A program made the translations under genes and the position numbers. From Salipaludibacillus aurantiacus (GTDB lineage Bacteria > Bacillota > Bacilli > Bacillales > Salisediminibacteriaceae): a DNA stretch of 64,000 nt. This document shows, one piece after another, positions 25,476-33,741 of this stretch (within the stretch, counting starts at the first letter, position 1; every line of letters starts with the position of its first letter). Under the pieces are notes generated by a model, which did not search any database, was not told the DNA's origin, and was given only the letters and a program-made list of their open reading frames with translations. The stretch is taken from positions 1 to 64,000 of the forward strand of contig NZ_FOGT01000017.1 in NCBI RefSeq assembly GCF_900111295.1, written 5' to 3'.

Positions 25476-26669
25476 TTACATAACACCTTTCAGCATTCCG
25501 TTCCAGTAAATGATAGGGAGAAAGTCTTTTTTCAAGTGGTACATACTTTGGCGCTCTTTCGCCTGATTAAACGGCATCGATTCTTTAGGCATTTTGAAAT
25601 AATCAAATTCAGCTAAAATCAAGGATCGGTAGCCGGTAACGATTGGGCAAGAAGTGTATCCGTCATAAAACGCTTCCATAGGTGAGCCTTTTAAAAGCGA
25701 TAATATGTTATTTGCTACCACAGGTGCTTGTTTCCGAATCGCTGCTCCTGTTTTTGAGGTTGGCAGGTTGCTGGCATCACCAAGGCCAAAGACATTCGCA
25801 TATTTCGCATGCTGAAGTGTATGTTTGTGTACGTCGATCCAACCGCCATCACCAGCTAACGAGCTGTCTGCCAGAAAAGAAGGCGCGCGCATGGGAGGGG
25901 TGACGTGTATCATGTCAAATGATGTTGTAAACGTTTCTCCTGTATCAAGGTTTTCAAAAACAGCTTCTTTCTCTTTCCCACGCACTTCAGTCAGGTTTGT
26001 TCTGAAGTTGGTTTTTATTTGTTTCCGGTCAATAACGCCTTCTAAAGCCCGTTTATACTCTTCTACGTCAAAGATCCCCGGGTTAGCAGAGTTAAACGTT
26101 ACTTCCGTTTGATTTCGAACCCCATGAAGGCTGAATGCTTCCTCTGCTAAATACATTATTTTTTGAGGAGCGCCCCCGCATTTAACAGGAGAATCCGGAT
26201 GAGTAAAAACAGCTTTTCCTCCTTTGAAATTCCGGATCGTTTCCCATGTGTAATCCACGTGTTCGTAGGAATAGTTGCTGCATACACCATTTTTTCCAAG
26301 CGTCTCTTTCAGCCCTTTAATGCCGTCCCAGTTAATTTCAATACCAGGAGCCACAACAAGAAAGTCATAACTGATTATTTGCCCTTCCTCTGTTCTTACT
26401 TGATTGTTATCCGGGTCAAATGCAATGACAGATTGTTGGATGTGGTGAGTGCCAAATGGGATGACTGATTCCATCTCTCGCTTTGAGAATTCTTTCTTTG
26501 CAGCACCTCCACCAACGAGTGTCCAAAGCGGCTGATAAAAATGATGCTCAGCCGGATCGATTAAGGCGATATCATGCTTAAAAGCACTTGAATGACGCAA
26601 TAAACGTGACGCGACACTGATACCTGCGCTTCCTGCTCCAATAATTAAAATTCTGAAATGAGATTTCAT
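25476..26669 (-). CDS. sqr: Sulfide:quinone oxidoreductase, type II
   Basis: 397-residue FAD enzyme oxidising H2S to persulfide and reducing quinone at the membrane face. N-terminal FAD motif ILIIGAGSAGISVASRLL; redox cysteine pair Cys164 (SPVKCGGAPQKIMYL) and Cys341 (YDGYTSCPIVTGY), both in contexts very close to mitochondrial SQOR, which marks type II. The C terminus is amphipathic, as expected for monotopic membrane attachment. First gene of the sqr-DUF1641-cstB operon. GGAGGAAC precedes the ATG. Confidence 0.93.
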   Translation of the reverse strand: MKSHFRILIIGAGSAGISVASRLLRHSSAFKHDIALIDPAEHHFYQPLWTLVGGGAAKKEFSKREMESVIPFGTHHIQQSVIAFDPDNNQVRTEEGQIISYDFLVVAPGIEINWDGIKGLKETLGKNGVCSNYSYEHVDYTWETIRNFKGGKAVFTHPDSPVKCGGAPQKIMYLAEEAFSLHGVRNQTEVTFNSANPGIFDVEEYKRALEGVIDRKQIKTNFRTNLTEVRGKEKEAVFENLDTGETFTTSFDMIHVTPPMRAPSFLADSSLAGDGGWIDVHKHTLQHAKYANVFGLGDASNLPTSKTGAAIRKQAPVVANNILSLLKGSPMEAFYDGYTSCPIVTGYRSLILAEFDYFKMPKESMPFNQAKERQSMYHLKKDFLPIIYWNGMLKGVM

Positions 26670-26710
26670 TGCCCGTTCCTCCTCATGTTTATAATTTATA
26701 ATGTTTTTAC

Positions 26711-26817
26711 TGTTAACAAAGTGTTAATAATGTTTATAAGGTTATAATAATGTCAATTTTGTGAACGTACCATCCGGAAATTCCCTTAGTTTTGTTAACG
26801 CTTTCAAACTTTGTTAA
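26711..26817. promoter_or_regulatory. sqr/sulP intergenic region with repeated ACTTTGTTAAC motif
   Basis: On the minus strand TTGACA (26757-26752) and CATTAT 18 bases on could be the sqr promoter. A motif like ACTTTGTTAAC occurs three times: 26722-26712 (minus), 26788-26798 (plus, AGTTTTGTTAAC) and 26808-26817 (plus). One copy lies near the expected sqr start and two lie upstream of its -35, so they may be binding sites of the neighbouring response regulator. Inference only. Confidence 0.4.
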
Positions 26818-26833
26818 AAAATTTTTCATAATA

Positions 26834-26873
26834 AAACCACTTTTCCTGTCTTGCAAGACTGGAGAAGTGGTTT
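26834..26873 (-). terminator. Terminator of sulP
   Basis: AAACCACTT(C/T)TCC arms form a 13-bp stem with an inner AGTCTTGCAAGAC fold; on the minus strand followed by TTTTATT. Confidence 0.85.
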
Positions 26874-26897
26874 GTTCTACGCCTGTTAACTTGTAAC

Positions 26898-28580
26898 TCA
26901 GACTTTTCTTTGTTTCTTTTCTTCAATTGAGGTTAAAGCGTGTTCGATCGATGTATACTGATAAGGCTGCCCCCATTTTTTCTCCCAACCAGCCTTCTTA
27001 AATTTATCTTGAACAGCGTCTTTTATGTTTGTAAAAACAACAGATATTTGGTCAGAGTGGTATTCTTCAATAATGTCTTCCAAGCTGTGAATAGCAGTGG
27101 CATCAATATAATTAACACCTCTGAAATCAAGGATGATCCGCTTCACCCCATTTAAGTTACCCTTCATTTTATTTAGCTTCTCATCCAAATATGGAGCGTT
27201 AGCAAAATATAAAGAGGAATCAATTCTTACAATGACTGAACCGGAGCTGACTTTCGCTTCAGTCCTTACCCGAATATCTTCATATTCTTTACTTATTTCA
27301 GAAAAACCTAATTCGGTAATGTAAGGGAAAGCACTTTTAATAATTAAAATTAATAAAGAAAAGACGATGCCGATAAGGATTCCTTCTTCAATTCCCAGTA
27401 TCAAAGTTCCCGTAAAGGTGGTCAGCCAGACCCATCCGTCTATCCGGCTCACTTTATATAAGTGTTTCAATTCTTTAAAATCAATCAAACTGTAGACCGC
27501 AACTAATATAATTGCAGCTAGCACAGGATTAGGCAAAAAATAGAAGAGGTCTGTAAAAAACAACAAAGAAATTAATACTATCCCGGCGCTTATGATACTG
27601 GCCAGTGGCGTGTTGGCACCGGACTGATAGTTAACAGCAGATCTGGAAAACCCTCCTGTAACAGGGTAGGCTGAAAAAAATGACCCGCCTATGTTAGCTG
27701 TGCCTAAAGCAATTAATTCTTTATTAGGAATAATTTTGTATTTTTCTTTTGAAGCAATCATTTTGGCCATGGCAATGGATTCCATAAATCCAATTAGGGA
27801 AATAGTCACGGCTATTGGCACCAGAGTCAGTATTAAATCAAGACTTATATTAGGAATAGAAAATAAAGGCAGTCCATCAGGCACATTACCTACAATATTA
27901 ACTCCATCTTCGTTTAACCCGAAAACTTTAACAATTGCAATCATAAAAAAGACTACAATCAGAGGAGCTGGTATTTTCGCTGAAAGTTTCTTTATGAGGA
28001 GGAGAACCAGAATACTTACAGTTCCTATTAAGAAGCTGGCAGGGTGAATGTCTCCTGTTCGCTGTATTGCTTCAATTATTCTCAGGATAGCATTATTTCC
28101 CTTGGTAAAATCAAAGCCGAATAAATGGCCTAATTGACTGACTCCAATAATAATAGCAGCTGCAGAAGTAAAACCACTAATGACTGCATGGGAAATAAAA
28201 TTCACTATAAACCCCAATTTAAATAATCCCATTACTAATTGAATAATACCAACCATCAGCATGAGCAGGATAACTAAGCTCACGTATTCCTCTGTTCCCG
28301 GGTCAGCAACTGTTGAGACCCCTGTAAGGACAAGGAGGGAAACCATAGCTACGGGGCCTACCGATAATTGACGGGAGGTGCCTAACAGCGCGTAAAGAAT
28401 CAAAGGAATTGTTGACGCATATAAGCCGACAACAGGAGGGAGCCCGGCAAGCATAGCATAGGCCATGCCTTGAGGAATCAACATAATAGCAACTATCAGG
28501 CCGGCTTGGAAATCTCCTGAAAGATCGCCCCTCTTATAATTTGACAACCAATCAACTGCAGGTACAAAGCGTTTAATCAT
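26898..28580 (-). CDS. SulP-family anion transporter with STAS domain
   Basis: 560-residue SLC26/SulP transporter. Membrane domain about 20-430 with the N-terminal signature GDLSGDFQAGLIVAIMLIPQGMAYAMLAGLPPVVGLYAS; C-terminal STAS domain about 445-550 (VIVRIDSSLYFANAPYLDEK, DFRGVNYIDATAIHSLEDI). Such proteins move sulfate, bicarbonate or other anions. Position next to the sulfide-oxidation operon suggests sulfate or thiosulfate, but bicarbonate cannot be excluded. AAAGGGG lies 9 bases before the ATG. Confidence 0.88.
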   Translation of the reverse strand: MIKRFVPAVDWLSNYKRGDLSGDFQAGLIVAIMLIPQGMAYAMLAGLPPVVGLYASTIPLILYALLGTSRQLSVGPVAMVSLLVLTGVSTVADPGTEEYVSLVILLMLMVGIIQLVMGLFKLGFIVNFISHAVISGFTSAAAIIIGVSQLGHLFGFDFTKGNNAILRIIEAIQRTGDIHPASFLIGTVSILVLLLIKKLSAKIPAPLIVVFFMIAIVKVFGLNEDGVNIVGNVPDGLPLFSIPNISLDLILTLVPIAVTISLIGFMESIAMAKMIASKEKYKIIPNKELIALGTANIGGSFFSAYPVTGGFSRSAVNYQSGANTPLASIISAGIVLISLLFFTDLFYFLPNPVLAAIILVAVYSLIDFKELKHLYKVSRIDGWVWLTTFTGTLILGIEEGILIGIVFSLLILIIKSAFPYITELGFSEISKEYEDIRVRTEAKVSSGSVIVRIDSSLYFANAPYLDEKLNKMKGNLNGVKRIILDFRGVNYIDATAIHSLEDIIEEYHSDQISVVFTNIKDAVQDKFKKAGWEKKWGQPYQYTSIEHALTSIEEKKQRKV

Positions 28581-29131
28581 GTTTTTATGTCCCCTTTAAC
28601 AATGAATTCGATACTATTTCCCTTGGATTACACCCGGTTGAATAGTCAAACGAGTTTTAACTAATGTGCAATTTTTTAAGTATTTTAGTTTAAAAAGTGA
28701 GCGCAAGAATTCATTATTTAAGGGAATGAACAGAAAATCATTACTTTTTATCATAAAAGAAGGACCCAAGAGAAAGACATCAGGAGATCCCCTTATTTTC
28801 CCAATGCCTTGATTGGAGGAAAAACTAATAGCTCTCCCCCCGGCCGGCGCACTGAAAATAGTGTGTTTTTTTATGGCTGCCGCTCATTATTCGTATTGAA
28901 TAAAAAGAGCGCCAGGGAAAAGACTACATGTTAAATACATTTCCAGCGTTTCCAATGCAGCACTAATCAGCAGTTCAATTGAGATGGCTGTATTAAGGGC
29001 AACTGTTTACTAAAATCAGAGGTTGATTGTAGCGGAAGGGGCGATGCTCCGGCGGGAAAAGCGAGCTTTCTGAAGCGAAAATCAAAGTATAACAGAGCCA
29101 TTAAGAAAAAGAACATAAGGAGGTATAAACA
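28581..29131. other. 550-bp intergenic region between sulP and katE
   Basis: No gene found. It carries the start signals of divergent sulP and katE. Visible: a GC-rich patch CCCCCCGGCCGGCGC near 28836-28850, a small inverted repeat CACTGAAAATAGTG, and at about 29020-29095 a segment (AGCGGAAGGGGCGATGCTCC, GGCGGGAAAAGCGAGC) that looks like a fragment of the dispersed element also found near 38310 and 58046. No clear PerR box (TTATAATNATTATAA) was seen. Confidence 0.5.
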
Positions 29132-31261
29132 GTGGACAACAACGACCAGCCAAGCATGGATAACCAGAAGAATCAGCAATTGGAGCAATACCGGGTGGAT
29201 CACAGGAATACAAAGTTAACCACGAATCAGGGAGTCAGGGTGACCAATACAGATGATTCCCTAAAAGCGGGCGACAGGGGTCCTACCTTAATGGAAGATT
29301 TTCATTTTCGGGAAAAAATGACCCATTTTGACCATGAGCGGATCCCTGAACGTGTCGTTCACGCCAGAGGATTTGGGGCTCATGGAGAATTTCAGGTATA
29401 TGAGCCCATGAAGGAATTTACAAAAGCTAAGTTTTTACAGGATCCTTCTAAAAAGACACCTGTATTCGTGCGCTTTTCTACGGTAGTAGGCTCCCGGGGT
29501 TCTGCAGATACTGTCCGTGATGTACGAGGATTTGCTACTAAGTTTTACACAGAAGATGGCAATTACGATTTAGTCGCAAACAATATTCCGGTTTTCTTTA
29601 TCCAGGATGCTATAAAATTTCCTGACGTGGTACATTCTATTAAGCCGGAACCCCATAATGAAATCCCTCAGGCATCGGCTGCCCACGATACGTTCTGGGA
29701 TTTTGTCGTCAGTAATACAGAAACCGCCCATATGATCATGTGGCTTCTTTCAGACAGAGGAATTCCAAGAAGCTACCGGATGATGGAAGGTTTCGGAGTC
29801 AACACGTTCAGGTTTGTCAATGAAGAAGGAAAAGCACGATTCGTCAAGTTCCACTGGAAACCAAAGTTAGGAGTCCATTCCCTTGTATGGGATGAAGCCC
29901 AGAAACTTGCTGGAAAAGACCCGGATTACCATCGTCGGGATTTATGGGAATCGATTAATATGGGTAATTTCCCTGAGTATGAACTTGGCGTGCAAATGAT
30001 CGATGAAGAAGATGAATTTAAATTTGATTTTGATATTCTGGATCCAACTAAATTCTGGCCAGAAGAGGTCAGTCCCGTAAGGCTGATTGGTAAAATGACT
30101 TTGAACAGAAATCAGGATAATTTCTTTGCTGAGACTGAACAAGTGGCATTTCATGCGGGACACGTGGTTCCGGGCATTGATTTCAGTAATGATCCTTTGC
30201 TGCAAGGCCGTCTCTTCTCTTATACTGATACTCAGCTTCTCAGATTGAGCGGGCCTAACTTTCATGAAATTCCAATTAACCGTCCTATTGCACAGGTGAA
30301 TAATAATCAGCGGGACGGCTTCCACCGGAGAAGTATTGACCGGGGGGAAGTGAGTTATTCACCTAACTCTTTAAGAAATAACTCACCAATACCGGCTTCG
30401 GATGAAGACAACGGATTTACCCACTATGCTGAAAAGGTGGAGGGGCAAAAAGTCCGTAAACGAAGCGGCAGTTTCGCAGATCATTTCCGCCAGGCGACAC
30501 TTTTCTGGAATAGCATGTCCGAGGCCGAAAAGCAGCATATTATTAAAGCGTTCCATTTTGAAGTAGGGAGCGTTCGGGACAAGCAGATTAAACAGCGCGT
30601 TGTTGATATGTTTAACAATGTGGATGGTTATCTTGCAAGACAAATTGCTGAAGGAATCGGAGTTAACCCGCCTGCAAGCCCGGGAGGCACAGGAGTGACA
30701 GCGTCTTCACCAGCAGTGAGCCAGGAAAAAACAGTCAAAACTGCCCAAACACGTAAAGTGGCTATTCTGATTGAAGAAGGCTTTAACTATAACCATGTGA
30801 CAGAGGTGATGACTGCATTAGCCGGTGCTGGAGTGGCAGCAGAATTAATCAGTGAGAAACAGGGAATGATGACGGGTGAACATGGCCAGCAGCTTGAAGT
30901 TACTAAAAGTTATGCCACTACCGCAGCCATTATGTACGATGCTCTCTTTATCCCTGGAGGCAGAATGTCAACGGATAAATTAAAAGGGCTTAAAGATCCA
31001 AAAGAATTTGTCAGTGACACATTTTTCCACGCTAAAACGATAGGAGCGGTGAATGAAGGCGTTGAATTATTAACAGCTTCAAACATTCAACAGCCGATGT
31101 TGGCAGATGCTCCTCAAGATGGAACAGTTCACTCAGACCTTGGTGTTGTAAAAGTGGTAAATGCGCCTGATTTAAATGCTTTTAACCAGGAATTCACGAA
31201 CGCTATTGCGCAGCACCGTCACTGGATGAGGGAAAAACAGGACACTAAAATCAGCGGCTGA
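29132..31261 (+). CDS. katE: Large-subunit (clade 2) catalase with C-terminal DJ-1/GATase1-like domain
   Basis: 709-residue monofunctional heme catalase. Active-site His in PERVVHARGFGAHG, Asn in LVANNIPVFFIQD, proximal heme-ligand Tyr in GRLFSYTDTQLLR. After about residue 540 a flavodoxin/DJ-1-like domain (TRKVAILIEEGFNYNHV, YDALFIPGG, FFHAKTIGAVNEG) marks it as clade 2, like B. subtilis KatE (stress) and KatX (spore). The start is GTG 29132, 8 bases after AAGGAGG. Decomposes H2O2 in the cytoplasm. Followed by a terminator and the redoxin gene. Confidence 0.95.
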   Translation: MDNNDQPSMDNQKNQQLEQYRVDHRNTKLTTNQGVRVTNTDDSLKAGDRGPTLMEDFHFREKMTHFDHERIPERVVHARGFGAHGEFQVYEPMKEFTKAKFLQDPSKKTPVFVRFSTVVGSRGSADTVRDVRGFATKFYTEDGNYDLVANNIPVFFIQDAIKFPDVVHSIKPEPHNEIPQASAAHDTFWDFVVSNTETAHMIMWLLSDRGIPRSYRMMEGFGVNTFRFVNEEGKARFVKFHWKPKLGVHSLVWDEAQKLAGKDPDYHRRDLWESINMGNFPEYELGVQMIDEEDEFKFDFDILDPTKFWPEEVSPVRLIGKMTLNRNQDNFFAETEQVAFHAGHVVPGIDFSNDPLLQGRLFSYTDTQLLRLSGPNFHEIPINRPIAQVNNNQRDGFHRRSIDRGEVSYSPNSLRNNSPIPASDEDNGFTHYAEKVEGQKVRKRSGSFADHFRQATLFWNSMSEAEKQHIIKAFHFEVGSVRDKQIKQRVVDMFNNVDGYLARQIAEGIGVNPPASPGGTGVTASSPAVSQEKTVKTAQTRKVAILIEEGFNYNHVTEVMTALAGAGVAAELISEKQGMMTGEHGQQLEVTKSYATTAAIMYDALFIPGGRMSTDKLKGLKDPKEFVSDTFFHAKTIGAVNEGVELLTASNIQQPMLADAPQDGTVHSDLGVVKVVNAPDLNAFNQEFTNAIAQHRHWMREKQDTKISG

Positions 31262-31294
31262 TACACCTTTGCTGCTTGTAAGGCACGTAATGTT

Positions 31295-31342
31295 ATGAAC
31301 TGCATCCAGTTTGAAGGACTGGACTTGCAGTTCATTTCTTTA
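31295..31342 (+). terminator. Terminator of katE
   Basis: ATGAACTGCA..TCCAG pairs with CTGGA..TTGCAGTTCAT, followed by TTCTTT. Confidence 0.85.
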
Positions 31343-31437
31343 ACTGAACCGTTTAATTAAGGTTAAGAAGTTCTTTTGATTGCCCCCATTAAGTGGTATC
31401 CTAGGAGGAAATGCAATAAATGGGAGGAGGGACTAAG

Positions 31438-31956
31438 ATGAAGCAATTATTATTTGGAACAATTTTAACTATGTCTGTTGTTTTTCTTCTGGCAGCATGC
31501 GGAACAAATGAAGAGTCAGGAGATTATAACCCTGGAGATTATGATATGACTCTGGTAAATACAGACTTTGAAGAAACAGAGGTGCTCCAGGAAGGTGAGA
31601 AAGCCCTTTACCTTTACTTTACAGGTGTCGACTGAGGACTTTGTATATCTCAGCTAGTTGAGCTGAACCCGTATATAGAAGAGATCGAAGCTATGGGCTA
31701 CACGGTTTACGGCGTTAGTCCAAGTGACCCGCAGGGCCACAGGATGGTCATGGAAGGCGAAGGACTTGACTTCGAGCTTTTAACAGACGAGCAATTTGAA
31801 TTTGGAACAGAGTTTGGTTTTATAGATATGGAGAGCCAGGCGATTTACCGCGGCTACACGGCAGTGAACCCGGAAACAAACAGTGCCGTTACAGAAACCG
31901 ATTATCTTGTTGGAGAAAACAGGGATGAAATAATGGAAACACTTGAAGATCTGTAG
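31438..31956 (+). CDS. Redoxin-like lipoprotein with in-frame UGA (candidate selenoprotein, UxxC motif)
   Basis: One frame of 173 codons broken only by TGA at 31633-31635. Before it: a signal peptide ending LLAAC (Cys21 lipidation) and the strand ALYLYFTGVD. After it: GLC, then an uninterrupted peroxiredoxin/thioredoxin-like fold (ELNPYIEEIEAMGYTVYGVSPSDPQGH, LLTDEQFEFGTEFGF) resembling AhpC/Bcp proteins. The TGA is codon 66 and gives U66-x2-C69, the UxxC/CxxC redox position. A hairpin with bacterial SECIS geometry follows. Expected role: extracytoplasmic thiol peroxidase or reductase. The alternative is a recent nonsense mutation of a CxxC protein; no other damage is visible. The start is ATG 31438 behind GGAGGAGG; ATG 31420 is possible. 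Confidence 0.65.
31642..31677 (+). promoter_or_regulatory. Candidate bacterial SECIS element inside the redoxin gene
   Basis: Six bases after the UGA, TGTATA (31642-31647) pairs with TATATA (31672-31677); after an internal loop TCAGCT (31650-31655) pairs with AGCTGA (31661-31666) closing the loop AGTTG. The loop starts 20 bases after the UGA, is 5 long and has G at its second position. These fit the usual bSECIS rules (16-37 bases from UGA, G in the first two loop bases, upper stem of 4 bp or more). Confidence 0.55.
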
Positions 31957-31961
31957 ATAAG

Positions 31962-32004
31962 AAAGCCGTCCTGCCGTATTTTTACGGATTAAGGACGGCT
32001 TTTA
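31962..32004. terminator. Bidirectional terminator between redoxin and PAP2 genes
   Basis: AAAGCCGTCCT pairs with AGGACGGCTTT, with an inner CCGTATTTTTACGG fold; T-rich on the plus side (TTTTATTAT). Confidence 0.88.
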
Positions 32005-32913
32005 TTATCGGAAAACGACATAATCGGGAGGAATGGAAAAACGGGACTTTCTTTTATACAGCCCAGTTTTCATAAAGAGGTAAGGAGCTGCAAGCGTAAT
32101 CCATATACCAATCACTCCGTAACGGATGAAATCAAATAAAACAGTTTCGGGAAAGTAAGCTTTTAACCCTGACTGTAAGGCGAAGGTCACTGTTATCCCC
32201 AGTATAAAGGCGGCAGACCTGCGCCATACCCTGTTATCAATCTGCATATTGACAGCTCTTTCCTGAACGAAATAGCCGATTCCTGCACCTAATAAGATAC
32301 CTGCATATTTCATTCCTTCTTCTTCAGGGAAGATAATTACGAGAAAGAGCGGAAGGACCAGCCCTAAAAGCCATTTAAAGTAATCGGGTAAGTAAATGAT
32401 TCTTTTTTGGACAAAAATTCCTGCCGATATAACAAGGCCCCCTAGAATAAGACCTGCGACAATATCGGAAGGCCAGTGAAGGCCACTGTACAGTCTTGAA
32501 AGTGAAATGGATAAGATCAGAAAGAGTGCGGCGGCTGTAAACCATTTGCGGCGTACCACTGCAGCTAAATAACCCCATAGTGTGGCGGATCCCTGGGCAT
32601 GTCCGCTCGGAAAAGAATCATAAGGATAATGGCTTCCTACTTCAGCAGACGATATAAAAATAGAATTGACTCCCTCTGTGCCAATGGGCCTCTCAACAGC
32701 TACAGTTATCTTCAAAAATGAATTAATATAGACCGATAAAAGGAAAATATAAAACAGCCGAAAACCGGTTTTTGCGGAAAAACACCAGTAGATTAACGGT
32801 ATAATAAGAAAATAAAATTCTTCATTTCCTAAAAAAGTAAACAGTGAAGCAACTAAATCTAATACAGGGTTTTGAAGTTTGGTAAATTCAATAAGTATAT
32901 GCGTTTCGGTCAT
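32005..32913 (-). CDS. PAP2-family membrane phosphatase
   Basis: 302-residue multi-pass membrane protein with the PAP2 phosphatase motifs in order: KITVAVERP (motif 1, with Lys and RP), YPYDSFPSGHAQGSATLWG (motif 2, PSGH) and SLSRLYSGLHWPSDIVAG (motif 3, SRxxxxxHxxxD). About eight hydrophobic segments. Substrates of the family include undecaprenyl pyrophosphate and phosphatidic acid. The gene is longer than BcrC-type enzymes, with extra C-terminal membrane segments. GGGAGGAG precedes the ATG. Confidence 0.88.
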   Translation of the reverse strand: MTETHILIEFTKLQNPVLDLVASLFTFLGNEEFYFLIIPLIYWCFSAKTGFRLFYIFLLSVYINSFLKITVAVERPIGTEGVNSIFISSAEVGSHYPYDSFPSGHAQGSATLWGYLAAVVRRKWFTAAALFLILSISLSRLYSGLHWPSDIVAGLILGGLVISAGIFVQKRIIYLPDYFKWLLGLVLPLFLVIIFPEEEGMKYAGILLGAGIGYFVQERAVNMQIDNRVWRRSAAFILGITVTFALQSGLKAYFPETVLFDFIRYGVIGIWITLAAPYLFMKTGLYKRKSRFSIPPDYVVFR

Positions 32914-33005
32914 CTATCGGACTCCTCCCATTTAAAACATCTTTTACCAATTCGACATTATTTAAATATATCCTTTTTTTAAAAAAGCCATTTATGCGGG
33001 CAGCT

Positions 33006-33031
33006 GTTTATTAATAGGTTTGAAAGGGAAA
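33006..33031 (+). promoter_or_regulatory. Possible sigma-B promoter of the stress protein
   Basis: GTTTAT, 14 bases, GGGAAA: near the sigma-B consensus (GTTTAA, 12-14, GGGTAT) upstream of a protein that looks like a general stress protein. Confidence 0.4.
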
Positions 33032-33070
33032 AAGGTTAAGAAATGCCAACAAAGGAAAGGGTTGTTCACA

Positions 33071-33445
33071 ATGACTCAAAAAATTCAGGCTTATTTTAAA
33101 TCTGAAGATGGAGCGGAAAAAGCAGCTGCGCGTTTAAGAAAAGTGAATGTTTCTAATGTTTTAGTGGATAAAATACCGGATGAAGGCAGTCCAGACAGGC
33201 TGGTTCTTGTACCGGCACTTAATTCAGGAACAACTGGTTCCGCTGCACCAGGAAATCCGGCAGCAGTCGGCGGTGGAGTAGACAAGCTGAAAGATATGAT
33301 TACCAGGGACGAAAACAAAGACTTCAGTCACATTCTCGAGTTTGAAGTCGATAAAAACAATGTAGATGAAGCAATGGACGAGTTAAGACAAACAGAAGAA
33401 GCATACATTGATGAAAATGTGCTGGACGGGAACAGCAAAGATTAA
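33071..33445 (+). CDS. General-stress-like small protein
   Basis: 124-residue soluble protein. The N-terminal half (IQAYFKSEDGAEKAAARLRKVNVSNVLVDKIP) and C-terminal half (HILEFEVDKNNVDEAMDELRQTEEAYIDEN) look like two beta-alpha-beta halves around a Gly/Ala/Pro linker (about 55-75), as in general stress proteins of the YflT/YsnF kind. Family assignment is tentative. ATG 33071 is chosen by homology-like start and start of charge pattern; the longer frame from 33020 lacks support. Ends at a strong terminator. Confidence 0.65.
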   Translation: MTQKIQAYFKSEDGAEKAAARLRKVNVSNVLVDKIPDEGSPDRLVLVPALNSGTTGSAAPGNPAAVGGGVDKLKDMITRDENKDFSHILEFEVDKNNVDEAMDELRQTEEAYIDENVLDGNSKD

Positions 33446-33455
33446 CCGGATATTA

Positions 33456-33488
33456 AAAAGCTCTTTGCTCTAAGCAAAGGGCTTTTTA
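33456..33488 (+). terminator. Terminator of the stress-protein gene
   Basis: AAAAAGCTCTTTGC pairs with GCAAAGGGCTTTTT. Confidence 0.88.
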
Positions 33489-33539
33489 AACGGGGAAAGG
33501 GGAGAGTTCCTGCAGGTGGCGAGGTTTGTCGAAAAATGT

Positions 33540-33686
33540 TATATGGTAGAGTGGTGATTTTATCCGGTAGAGTTCCGCAATTATACGGTAGAGTATTGAT
33601 TTTATATGGTAGAGTAATGATTCTATCCGGTAGAATCCCACTATTATACGGCAGAAGATTAATTTTATAAGGTAGAATCCGCGATA
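33540..33686. repeat. Seven tandem 21-bp repeats with 63-bp higher-order period
   Basis: Seven 21-bp units with core TAT(A/C)(T/C)GGTAGAG. Units 1 and 4 (TATATGG), 2 and 5 (TATCCGG), 3 and 6 (TATACGG) resemble each other most, giving a 63-bp superperiod. Read on the minus strand each unit gives a heptapeptide such as LYRIKSI, but no start or ribosome site supports translation. Lies between the stress-protein terminator and the licH terminator. Confidence 0.9.
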
Positions 33687-33699
33687 ACCCAAATAAAAT

Positions 33700-33725
33700 G
33701 GACCGCCCTGTTCTTTGGGCGGTCC
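33700..33725 (-). terminator. Terminator of the GH4 gene
   Basis: GGACCGCCC pairs with GGGCGGTCC; on the minus strand followed by ATTTTATTT. Confidence 0.88.
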
Positions 33726-33741
33726 GCTTGCAGTCGTATAA

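Noticed and set aside
31633-31635. UGA decoded as tryptophan
   Set aside because: TGA ends many genes here (for example the yxlE-like, yxlF-like and fixB genes) and the only tRNA-Trp has anticodon CCA.
33540-33686. CRISPR array
   Set aside because: Unit is 21 bp with no unique spacers; no cas genes anywhere in the window.
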